DNA of 6,490 nt from an uncultured Oscillospiraceae bacterium (GCA_902490145.1 CABUCT010000076.1:1-6490); one strand, 5' to 3'; shown: positions 1 through 4,748, counted from the stretch's first letter. Made by a program: numbers and translations. The notes: generated by a model from the letters alone, not told the origin.

Positions 1-509
1 CCGGACGGAATATCTTTGTTTACAACACTTCCTGCGCCAATAATTGTATTATCGCCGATTGTCACACCCGGCAAAACACTGACATTCGCTCCAAACCAAA
101 CATTGTTACCCACTTTGATCGGCAAAGCAATTTCTAATCCCTTTCCTCTCTGTTCGGCATCTATGGCATGACCTGCTGTTGAAAATACGCAGTTCGGTGC
201 AATAAAAACATTGTCTCCAAATTCCACTTTTGCCCCGTCCAAAATTGTGCAGTTATGATTGGTATAAAAATTTTTGCCCACTGAAATGTTAAAGCCATAA
301 TCGCAGTAAAATGGTGCAGTAATAACAATGTCACCCTTTATCTCGCCTAAAATCTGATGCAGTAATTCGGTTTGCTTTTTCGTATCAGATGGTTTGCAAT
401 GATTAAATTCATAGCATAAGTCTGCACATTTCGTTCGTGCATCCACAATATCTTTATCATAATTTGCGTCATATAAATAGCCAGCCTGCGCCTTTTCCCA
501 CTCTGTCAT
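1..509 (-). CDS. Sugar O-acetyltransferase (maltose/galactoside acetyltransferase family), 3' end outside window
   Basis: Reading the minus strand from ATG at 509 gives 169 codons with no stop before the window edge. Known family members run to about 185-200 residues, so roughly 15-30 C-terminal residues are missing. The family transfers acetyl from acetyl-CoA to a sugar hydroxyl in the cytoplasm, as a left-handed beta-helix trimer. The N-terminal cap is typical (MTEWEKAQAGYLYDA, then DARTKCADLCYEFN). Hexapeptide repeats follow from about residue 72 (FGDNVFIAPN, VGNNVWFGANVSVLPGVTIGD, GAGSVVNKDIP). The catalytic His is His114 in STAGHAIDAEQR, and Asn84 in YTNHNC matches the oxyanion Asn of LacA. 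The start is supported by GAGGAGG at 520-526, ten bases upstream. The ATG overlaps the TGA of the PhzF gene (ATGA), so the two are very probably co-transcribed and translationally coupled. The true substrate cannot be told from sequence; many such enzymes only detoxify or acetylate assorted sugars. Confidence 0.93.
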   Translation of the reverse strand, partial: MTEWEKAQAGYLYDANYDKDIVDARTKCADLCYEFNHCKPSDTKKQTELLHQILGEIKGDIVITAPFYCDYGFNISVGKNFYTNHNCTILDGAKVEFGDNVFIAPNCVFSTAGHAIDAEQRGKGLEIALPIKVGNNVWFGANVSVLPGVTIGDNTIIGAGSVVNKDIPS

Positions 510-1306
510 TTTTTGTTTTCCTCCTCATTCTCTGAATATAAAATATCAGAAACTGCAAATAACGCAGCTTTACCGCCTAAAATAACTCTCTCATCTTCAA
601 CTTTACAATATAGCACACCGCCACGGGTTGATGCCTGATATGCTATAATATTATTTTTGTTCAGCCTATCCGCCCAAAAGGGAACAATATGGCAATGCCC
701 TGAACCGCACACGGGATCTTCACTTACCTTACATTTTGGTGCAAATGTGCGTGAAACACAGTCAAATTCTTTGCCCTGCGCCGTAACATGAAGCAACAAT
801 CCGTCCAATTCTTTGACTTTATCCAAATCTGGATTTACTTTTCGTATCATTGCTTCGTCGTCAAATACACACATCAAATCTCTGCCAAGATACGCCTCCT
901 TCGGCATACATCCGAGTGCTTCTACTATTTTCTGCGTAACAGGGATTTGCTTCAGCTTAAATGCAGGAAATTCCATTTCATAAAAATCTCCGCATTTATT
1001 GACTGTCAAATCTCCGCTTAATGTGTGAAATGTGATTTTGTTTGTTCCTTTTTCGTAGAACCGAAGGAGCACATAAGCACAGGCAAGGGTTGCATGACCG
1101 CATAAATCAATTTCACCGCCCGGCGTAAACCAGCGTAAACGATAACCGTCTTGCTCCTTCACAGCAAATGCAGTTTCGGACAAATTGTTTTCTGTCGTAA
1201 TAGATATCATCAGTTCGTCAGTTAGCCATTTTTCCAATATGCAGATTGCCGCAGGATTACCGGCAAATACTTTATCTGTAAATGCGTCAACTATGTACTG
1301 TTTCAT
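506..1306 (-). CDS. PhzF family protein (phenazine biosynthesis-like isomerase fold)
   Basis: This is a 266-residue protein of the PhzF/YddE family, which has the two-lobed diaminopimelate-epimerase fold. PhzF itself isomerises trans-2,3-dihydro-3-hydroxyanthranilate; most homologues outside phenazine clusters have no known substrate, and no phenazine genes are visible here. Family marks: KQYIVDAFTDKVFAGNPAA at residues 2-20; catalytic Glu44 in NNLSETAFA; GGEIDLCGHATLAC at 63-76 in lobe one; DPVCGSGHC at 197-205 in lobe two. I chose ATG at 1306 because GGAGGA at 1311-1316 stands four bases upstream and family members begin MKQYxVDAF. An in-frame ATG at 1345 would add 13 unlike residues and has no good ribosome site. 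It is the first gene of an operon with the acetyltransferase (4-base overlap) and is divergent from the LysR gene, which probably controls it. Confidence 0.93.
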   Translation of the reverse strand: MKQYIVDAFTDKVFAGNPAAICILEKWLTDELMISITTENNLSETAFAVKEQDGYRLRWFTPGGEIDLCGHATLACAYVLLRFYEKGTNKITFHTLSGDLTVNKCGDFYEMEFPAFKLKQIPVTQKIVEALGCMPKEAYLGRDLMCVFDDEAMIRKVNPDLDKVKELDGLLLHVTAQGKEFDCVSRTFAPKCKVSEDPVCGSGHCHIVPFWADRLNKNNIIAYQASTRGGVLYCKVEDERVILGGKAALFAVSDILYSENEEENKK

Positions 1307-1310
1307 AAAA

Positions 1311-1316
1311 TCCTCC
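1311..1316 (-). promoter_or_regulatory. Ribosome binding site that decides the PhzF start
   Basis: The minus strand reads GGAGGA, then TTTT, then ATG at 1306. This fixes the internal ATG rather than the in-frame ATG at 1345 as the more likely start. Confidence 0.7.
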
Positions 1317-1357
1317 ATTATGTTTTTGTTGTTTTCTATTCTCATATATCCGAGGTC

Positions 1358-1387
1358 TTGACATTATTATACACGATACCGTATAAT
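1358..1387 (+). promoter_or_regulatory. Sigma-70/sigma-A promoter for the LysR gene
   Basis: There is a perfect -35 TTGACA at 1358-1363, an 18-base spacer, and a perfect -10 TATAAT at 1382-1387. The start of transcription would fall near 1394, giving a leader of about 45 bases with AAAAGGTGA (1421-1429) as ribosome site before the ATG at 1439. Confidence 0.8.
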
Positions 1388-1389
1388 AA
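1364..1389. promoter_or_regulatory. Inverted repeat in the divergent promoter region, candidate LysR operator
   Basis: TTATTATAC (1364-1372) and GTATAATAA (1381-1389) are perfect 9-bp inverted repeats separated by 8 bases. Each arm contains the -10 box of one of the two divergent promoters. The inner part also holds ATAC-C-GTAT (1376-1384), a small perfect palindrome with the ATAC/GTAT half-sites known from many LysR-type binding sites. LysR-type regulators usually bind such symmetric elements between themselves and a divergent target. Binding by this protein is inferred, not shown. Confidence 0.5.
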
Positions 1390-1394
1390 GTAAA
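1366..1394 (-). promoter_or_regulatory. Divergent promoter for the phzF-acetyltransferase operon
   Basis: On the minus strand a perfect -10 TATAAT lies at 1371-1366. A weaker -35-like TTTACT lies at 1394-1389, 17 bases upstream. It overlaps the LysR-gene promoter on the opposite strand almost completely, so the two directions probably compete. A weak -35 beside a good -10 suits a promoter that needs an activator such as the neighbouring LysR protein. Confidence 0.6.
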
Positions 1395-1438
1395 ACGAAT
1401 ATTTTTAATATTAACATTAGAAAAGGTGATTTTAGAAA

Positions 1439-2308
1439 ATGAATCGTTACATAGCCTTACAGAAAATTATCGAGCTTGGGGGATTTACCAAAGCCGCCGA
1501 TGCTTTGGGCTATACACAGTCCTCCATCAGCCAAATGATTGCTTCTCTTGAAAATGAACTTGGAATAAAGCTGTTGACCCGTTCCCGTCACGGTGTCAAA
1601 CTCACGATTGAGGGGGCGGAGCTATTTCCGTTTATAGAACGGTCAATTTATCAATACCGTTCTATGCAGGAAAAAGCAAATGAGATCAAAGGAATTGAAA
1701 CAGGTATTATCCGTGTTGGAATAATTTCCAGTGTGACTTGTCATTGGATGCCACAGCTTATCAATGGCTTCAAGGAAGAATATCCGAATGTGCAGTTTCT
1801 ATTTCATCAAGGGGACTACACTTTAATTCCCGAATGGATTGCTTCCGGGCAGATTGACTTCGGTTTTGTCAATCCGCTTGCAGGTACAAATTTGAAAACT
1901 AAAACGGTGAAAAGCGGAGAAATGCTTGCCGTACTGCCAAAAAACCATCCTCTTGCGAAGAAAAAAAGTATTCAGCTTCAGGACATTGCAGCAGAGCCGT
2001 ATATCCTGCTTGAGGAAGGTCATTACAGCGAGCCGATGGCGGCGTTTGAAGCGGCGGGCATTCAGCCCAATATTCAATATACGATTCACGACGACTACGC
2101 TATTATGATGATGGTAGAGGCGGGGCTCGGCGTGAGTATTTTAGCAGAACTGATATTAAGGCGCACAAATTACGATATTGTATGTCTGCCGATTGATCCG
2201 CCCATTACCCGAACACTTGCAGTTGGATATAAAGACAAGGACAGTTTGCCCATCGCAAGCAAATATTTTATTGATTATCTTATGGAGCATAAAGACGAGC
2301 TACCATAA
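1439..2308 (+). CDS. LysR family transcriptional regulator
   Basis: This is a 289-residue, full-length LysR-type regulator. Residues 1-60 form the winged helix-turn-helix, with FTKAADALGYTQSSISQMI as the recognition region followed by the wing LGIKLLTRSRHGVKLTIEG. A linker helix runs to about residue 88. The periplasmic-binding-protein-like effector domain fills about 90-285 (IRVGIISSVTCHWMPQLINGF at its start; IDFGFVNP and VEAGLGVSIL later). ATG 1439 is the only sensible start and follows AAAAGGTGA. It is transcribed away from the PhzF/acetyltransferase operon, the usual arrangement of a LysR regulator with its target. The ligand is unknown. An inverted repeat over both promoters suggests that it controls its own expression as well as the divergent operon. 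Confidence 0.95.
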   Translation: MNRYIALQKIIELGGFTKAADALGYTQSSISQMIASLENELGIKLLTRSRHGVKLTIEGAELFPFIERSIYQYRSMQEKANEIKGIETGIIRVGIISSVTCHWMPQLINGFKEEYPNVQFLFHQGDYTLIPEWIASGQIDFGFVNPLAGTNLKTKTVKSGEMLAVLPKNHPLAKKKSIQLQDIAAEPYILLEEGHYSEPMAAFEAAGIQPNIQYTIHDDYAIMMMVEAGLGVSILAELILRRTNYDIVCLPIDPPITRTLAVGYKDKDSLPIASKYFIDYLMEHKDELP

Positions 2309-2346
2309 ATAAAAATTATTATAATTCAAATAAACGATTTCTATGT

Positions 2347-2377
2347 ATCAGCCGCCTTTTTTGGGCGACTGATTTTT
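2347..2377 (+). terminator. Rho-independent terminator after the LysR gene
   Basis: ATCAGCCGCC (2347-2356) pairs with GGCGACTGAT (2364-2373) with one mismatch around a T-rich loop, and a run of five T follows at 2373-2377. It lies 38 bases beyond the LysR stop codon. The same hairpin also lies just beyond the stop of the CHAP gene remnant on the other strand, so it may have served both directions. Confidence 0.8.
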
Positions 2378-2456
2378 AATACTGCGCTACACCGTAGCCA
2401 AGAATCTCATAATATCTCATGGGGTAATGATTCTCTTGATAGCTATTGCTGAAATT
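2376..2456 (-). pseudogene. 3' remnant of a second CHAP-domain (conjugative cell-wall hydrolase) gene
   Basis: Reading the minus strand, 26 codons and a TAA stop encode a peptide ending ENHYPMRYYEILGYGVAQY. This matches the last 26 residues of the intact CHAP protein at the right of the window, which ends ENHYAIGYYEILGYGVPHY. By hand alignment without gaps I count 16 of 26 identical residues and 59 of 78 identical bases (2379-2456 against 4795-4872), and both end at the same codon. At that level of divergence it comes from a related but distinct element, not a recent duplication. The homology stops abruptly at 2456, where the T-run of the winged-helix gene's terminator begins, so the rest of the gene has been replaced. 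Confidence 0.85.
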
Positions 2457-2491
2457 AAAAAAGTAACAGCCTGATGAAACAGACTGCTACT
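2457..2491 (-). terminator. Rho-independent terminator after the winged-helix gene
   Basis: On the minus strand AGTAGCAGTCTG (2491-2480) pairs with CAGGCTGTTACT (2473-2462), a 12-bp stem with two G-U pairs and a six-base loop. A run of six T follows at 2462-2457. It lies about 10 bases after the stop codon of the winged-helix gene. The T-run directly abuts the CHAP remnant. Confidence 0.85.
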
Positions 2492-2501
2492 TGAAATCTT
2501 T

Positions 2502-2942
2502 TTAATTATACTGAAACCGATACCCAACATCCCGAATACTCTCAATTTGATACGCAGGCTCTTGGTCGGTATCAAAAAGTTTTCTGCGGAGATTACGAAT
2601 ATGGAAACCGATTGTTTCCCGTTCACCACCCGAAGAAAAATCGCCCCATACCTTTTCATAGATTTGGTCGTAGGTCAGCACACGGTTTTTATTAGCGACT
2701 AATAAGCAGAAAATATCATATTCTTTTGCTGTTAATTGAATCTCCCGTCCATCACTTGTGATTTTTCTACGAGCAAGATTTATTTCAAGTCCGTGAAGTG
2801 ATAATATCGGCTCATCTCGAAGCTCCCATTTTTTCAAATCAGGGTGGCGTGACAAAAAGGATAGAATATCCTCAAATGCAGAACTGTCATGCTCTGTTAA
2901 TTCTAAAATGATAATTCGTCCGATATTATCACCTTCTATCAT
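2502..2942 (-). CDS. OmpR/PhoB-type winged-helix DNA-binding protein without a functional receiver domain
   Basis: The protein is 146 residues. Residues about 51-145 form the Trans_reg_C winged helix of OmpR/PhoB response regulators: LEINLARRKI, then IQLTAKEYDIFCLLVANKNRVLTYDQIYEKVWG, then HIRNLRRKL and the C-terminal hairpin YQIESIRDVGYRF. The first 45 residues (IIILELTEHDSSAFEDILSFLSRHPDL) are far too short for a receiver domain and show no phosphoacceptor Asp pattern, so it is not a conventional response regulator, and no sensor kinase is nearby. Short winged-helix proteins of this kind are common on clostridial conjugative elements. The ATG at 2942 lies close behind an in-frame TAA and has no clear Shine-Dalgarno sequence, so the 5' end may be truncated or decayed. 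The good terminator downstream suggests a once-complete unit. Its target is unknown. Confidence 0.75.
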   Translation of the reverse strand: MIEGDNIGRIIILELTEHDSSAFEDILSFLSRHPDLKKWELRDEPILSLHGLEINLARRKITSDGREIQLTAKEYDIFCLLVANKNRVLTYDQIYEKVWGDFSSGGERETIGFHIRNLRRKLFDTDQEPAYQIESIRDVGYRFQYN

Positions 2943-2955
2943 CTTTGTTTAGTCA

Positions 2956-2966
2956 TTAACCGTTAA
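2956..2966. repeat. Small palindrome TTAAC-C-GTTAA upstream of the winged-helix gene
   Basis: This is a perfect 11-base odd palindrome 14 bases before the winged-helix start. On the minus strand it reads as two tandem GTTAA units, and a further GTTAAC copy lies at 3007-3012. OmpR/PhoB-type proteins often bind short tandem repeats, so an operator is possible, but the evidence is slight. Confidence 0.3.
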
Positions 2967-2967
2967 C

Positions 2968-2995
2968 ACCCACATGGTCGGAAGTTCTGCGAGCG
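2968..2995 (-). pseudogene. Possible internal scrap of the CHAP gene (SDHVG region)
   Basis: The 15 bases ACCCACATGGTCGGA at 2968-2982 recur exactly at 4918-4932, where they encode the CHAP active-site segment SDHVG on the minus strand. Similarity continues weakly after a 2-base offset (GTTCTGCG against TTCTCCG). Order and strand agree with the 3' remnant at 2376-2456, which would put the winged-helix gene inside an older CHAP gene. The match is short and could still be chance. Confidence 0.35.
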
Positions 2996-3010
2996 GACGA
3001 GCTTTTGTTA

Positions 3011-3239
3011 ACCTATTTATCGAATCGAGAACGAGGGCAAGAAGCCGAGCTTCGATGTCTTACATAAGCTCGTCCGGGAATTGAACATTTCTGCGGATTC
3101 GATTTTCTACCCTGAGAAGCCGTCCAAAGATTCCGAGGTAGAAAATCTCCTCCGTATGCTTTCAGCTTGCGATGAACGGTCGTTGGAAGTCGTCAAAGCA
3201 ACTGCGAAAGCCTTAATTGATACTGCACCCGAAAAGTAG
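3011..3239 (+). pseudogene. Truncated and frameshifted XRE family transcriptional regulator (C-terminal part)
   Basis: From 3012 a + strand frame of 75 codons ends at TAG 3237-3239 and reads RIENEGKKPSFDVLHKLVRE, then LNISADSIFYPE and a helical tail ending KALIDTAPEK. RIENEGKKPSFDVL..LV..LNI.AD..FYPE is the second half of a Cro/CI-type helix-turn-helix plus the C-terminal helices of the XRE regulators found on clostridial elements. The expected preceding residues YLS appear at 3014-3022 in another frame. Restoring one CG dinucleotide (TCGCGAATCGAG for TCGAATCGAG) would join them as YLSRIENEG. About 35 or more N-terminal residues are missing and no start codon or ribosome site is found. It is therefore a dead fragment, convergent with the KTR operon. 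Confidence 0.75.
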
Positions 3240-3256
3240 CCGCAAGGCTGATTTTT
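3238..3256 (+). terminator. Short terminator-like hairpin at the end of the XRE pseudogene
   Basis: AGCC-GCAA-GGCT (3238-3249) forms a four-pair stem with a GNRA-type loop, followed by five T at 3252-3256. The stem begins inside the TAG stop codon. It is short and probably weak. Confidence 0.4.
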
Positions 3257-3266
3257 CTTCTATTAT

Positions 3267-3314
3267 AAAAACAGAGCCGATGATCTGTGACTGCTCACAA
3301 GTTCATCGGCTCTG
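3267..3314 (-). terminator. Strong Rho-independent terminator of the MarR-reductase-KTR operon
   Basis: CAGAGCCGATGA (3272-3283) and TCATCGGCTCTG (3303-3314) are a perfect 12-bp stem, with an inner perfect stem TGTGA/TCACA (3286-3290/3295-3299) and a CTGC loop. On the minus strand the stem is followed directly by five T (3271-3267). It starts five bases after the KTR stop codon. Confidence 0.9.
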
Positions 3315-3318
3315 CGTC

Positions 3319-3492
3319 TTATGCGTCTGGCTCTTTGATGACGGTTATTTGTAAATTCTTTGCTTCAATCAATGTTTCCTGTTTGCATTTCGGACAGTAG
3401 AGGGGATAGTTTTTCAAAACCGTATCCTCTCTAATTCTATCACGGGTTTTATTGCCACAAATAGGGCATAATAGCCATTCTACTTTTTCCAT
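3319..3492 (-). CDS. Cysteine-rich KTR domain small zinc-ribbon protein
   Basis: This is a 57-residue protein, MEKVEWLLCPICGNKTRDRI at its start. It has two CxxC knuckles, Cys9/Cys12 in LCPICGNKTR and Cys33/Cys36 in YCPKCKQETLIEAKNLQITV, and the NKTR signature that names the Cys_rich_KTR family. The spacing implies one zinc ribbon. The biochemical role of the family is not established; members are frequent on Bacillota mobile elements near resistance or cargo genes. The ATG at 3492 follows the reductase stop codon by four bases, and AAAAGAG/GAAAGA provides a modest ribosome site, so translation is probably coupled. A TTG at 3510 in the same frame overlaps the reductase gene and is the less likely start. 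It is the last gene of a three-gene operon, just before the terminator. Confidence 0.85.
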   Translation of the reverse strand: MEKVEWLLCPICGNKTRDRIREDTVLKNYPLYCPKCKQETLIEAKNLQITVIKEPDA

Positions 3493-3496
3493 TCTT

Positions 3497-4051
3497 TCAA
3501 CTCTTTTCAAAATCTAAAAGCTGTCTATGTTCATAGACTAACTCAACAATTCCATTATAATTGCGTGTTTGAACTAATGATAGTTTTTGCTCTGTTGAGA
3601 ACTCTCCAAAAAGTTTAATACCTTTCCCCAAAAGTGTTGGAATAACAGAAATGTAATATCTGTCAATCAAATCTGCACACATTAACTGTTGAACAAGATT
3701 GGCTCCACCACAAATCCAAATATCTTTGCCGTCTTGTTGTTTTAATTTTTCCAACAAATCTATTGGGTTTTCATCTATAAAAAGAATTTGCTCGTTGGAA
3801 TTACTCTTATTGTGTGTAATCACATAAGTAGTAAAGTCGCCATATATCCATTCTGTCGGAGAAAGCTCTGTAACAATTTGATGATATGTGTTCCAGCCCA
3901 TTAAAACTGTATCAATATTTTTTGTAAATTCAGAATAGGTATCTATATTTTCATTATCATTGCCATGTCCATTTAGCCATCCAACACCACCATTACTATC
4001 TGCAATATACCCGTCAAGGCTCATTGCAATAAACAGAACAACTTTTCTCAT
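3497..4051 (-). CDS. Dihydrofolate reductase family protein (RibD C-terminal domain-like)
   Basis: The 184-residue protein has the DHFR/RibD_C fold over nearly its whole length. It opens with RKVVLFIAMSLDGYIADSNG (residues 2-21), then GGVGWLNG, then VLMGWNTYHQI (49-59, the MGRxTYE-like nucleotide-binding segment). WICGGANLVQQLMCADLID (112-130) and VIPTLLGKGIKLFGE (136-150) complete the family pattern. Members are NADPH-dependent reductases of pterin or pyrimidine-like substrates, but most free-standing ones, like this, have no assigned substrate. It is not a typical trimethoprim-resistance DfrA. I chose ATG 4051 because the family begins MRKVxLxIAxSLDG and AAGGAG lies at 4064-4069. An extension to 4126 would run back into the MarR gene and is unlike the family. 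It lies 34 bases after the MarR gene and 4 bases before the KTR gene in an AT-rich operon. Confidence 0.9.
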   Translation of the reverse strand: MRKVVLFIAMSLDGYIADSNGGVGWLNGHGNDNENIDTYSEFTKNIDTVLMGWNTYHQIVTELSPTEWIYGDFTTYVITHNKSNSNEQILFIDENPIDLLEKLKQQDGKDIWICGGANLVQQLMCADLIDRYYISVIPTLLGKGIKLFGEFSTEQKLSLVQTRNYNGIVELVYEHRQLLDFEKS

Positions 4052-4085
4052 TTTTACTTTATACTCCTTTTTTATTGTGCAGCAA

Positions 4086-4529
4086 TTAGAACAATTTTTC
4101 GTCGCTAATCGGGAATCGTCCTCCACTTACATAATCCGCCATAAAACTTAATATTTTTGCAAATATAGTTTTATCATCTTCCGAAAATTTTTTATCAACG
4201 GCTTCCAAAACGGTATTCATTTTTGGCTCTCTACAATTTTCAGTAACTTTGTCAGAGAGGGATAGGTAAAATACACGCTTATCTTGTTCAGACTGTGTTT
4301 TAATCACTAAACCTTTTTTTACAAGCTCATTCACTTTTTGAGTTACAGCAGGTCGGGATAGTCGCATATAGTCAGCAAGATCACTAATTGTCATTTTGTC
4401 TTTATGCCGTATGATAAATAATTGTAAAATATCGGCATAAGGCAAAGAAGCACCTATCACACTATCTCTAATAACATTAAATTCGTCCAAATCCATTGCA
4501 CACATAAATCTATAAAACGCCTCTTCCAT
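4086..4529 (-). CDS. MarR family transcriptional regulator
   Basis: This is a 147-residue protein of typical MarR length. The winged helix-turn-helix spans about residues 32-95: MTISDLADYMRLSRPAVTQK with recognition helix SRPAVTQKVNELVKKG, then the wing SEQDKRVFYLSLSDK with the family's DxR-type motif (DKR 83-85). Helices at both ends (1-30 and 105-135) would form the dimer interface. ATG 4529 is chosen because GGGAGGG at 4536-4542 stands six bases upstream; the open frame reaching back to 4721 crosses the promoter and palindrome and is not translated. It is the first gene of an operon with a DHFR-like enzyme and a KTR protein. MarR proteins mostly repress their own operon and release DNA on binding small phenolic or drug-like ligands, which fits the two operator-like repeats in front of it. 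The inducer is unknown. Confidence 0.93.
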   Translation of the reverse strand: MEEAFYRFMCAMDLDEFNVIRDSVIGASLPYADILQLFIIRHKDKMTISDLADYMRLSRPAVTQKVNELVKKGLVIKTQSEQDKRVFYLSLSDKVTENCREPKMNTVLEAVDKKFSEDDKTIFAKILSFMADYVSGGRFPISDEKLF

Positions 4530-4549
4530 ACTGTTCCCTCCCATAATAA

Positions 4550-4563
4550 TTTCAAAATCGAAA
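4550..4563. promoter_or_regulatory. Candidate MarR operator O1 over the transcription start
   Basis: TTTC-AAAATC-GAAA is an inverted repeat with a six-base spacer. It covers position 4559, the expected transcription start of the marR promoter. It has the same half-sites and spacing as the core of the larger palindrome at 4581-4630 (TTTC-ATTATT-GAAA at 4599-4612), and the two centres are 49 bases apart. The shared pattern suggests two sites for one dimeric repressor. Confidence 0.5.
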
Positions 4564-4565
4564 CT

Positions 4566-4594
4566 ATTATAACTGATTTTTTTACTCCTGTCAA
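4566..4594 (-). promoter_or_regulatory. Consensus sigma-A promoter of the MarR operon
   Basis: On the minus strand TTGACA (4594-4589), exactly 17 bases, then TATAAT (4571-4566): both boxes match the consensus fully. The start would be near 4559, leaving a leader of about 30 bases with GGGAGGG before the ATG at 4529. So strong a core promoter usually implies repression, and the -35 box lies inside the left arm of the 23-bp palindrome. Confidence 0.88.
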
Positions 4595-4630
4595 GTAGTT
4601 TCATTATTGAAACTACTTGACAGGAGTAAA
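4581..4630. repeat. Perfect 23-bp inverted repeat containing mirrored TTGACA boxes, candidate MarR operator O2
   Basis: The arms 4581-4603 and 4608-4630 are exact reverse complements around the four bases TTAT. The core is GTTTC-ATTATT-GAAAC, with half-sites shared with the repeat at 4550-4563. Each arm contains a TTGACA -35 box pointing outward (4594-4589 minus; 4617-4622 plus). Only the minus side has a matching -10 at the right distance; the plus side loses similarity right at the arm end. It may be an operator between once-divergent promoters, of which the right-hand one was cut away. Confidence 0.75.
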
Positions 4631-4748
4631 TCGTTTGTTGGAAAGCTGTGATAAAGCATATAATATGAGCAAATGAAATAGCCAATAGGTTTATAAAATT
4701 TATACTATGCAGAAACTGCAAAGCCGAAATTAAAGTAATATGTACGGT

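Noticed and set aside
2417..2659. Minus-strand frame overlapping the winged-helix gene in another phase
   Set aside because: The winged-helix reading explains this DNA; the alternative shows no recognisable protein and crosses a terminator.
2949..3066. Minus-strand frame upstream of the winged-helix gene ending PTMWVLTVND before TAA
   Set aside because: It is about 36 codons with no start context and no recognised family. It runs antisense to the XRE fragment, so it is probably a chance reading.
4052..4126. N-terminal extension of the reductase frame
   Set aside because: It overlaps the end of the MarR gene and does not resemble the family. The MRKVVLFIAMSLDG start at 4051 with AAGGAG upstream is the usual one.
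4659..4664. TATAAT on the + strand in the gap 4631-4748
   Set aside because: It lies 36 bases from the + strand TTGACA of the palindrome, too far to pair with it. No -35 at the proper distance and no gene downstream were seen.
4708..4720. TGCAG-AAA-CTGCA small hairpin
   Set aside because: It is only five pairs, has no T-run and is not near a gene end or start. It could easily be chance in this AT-rich gap.
4530..4721. N-terminal extension of the MarR frame
   Set aside because: It reads through the promoter and the palindrome and has no ribosome site. The ATG at 4529 with GGGAGGG gives the normal family length.
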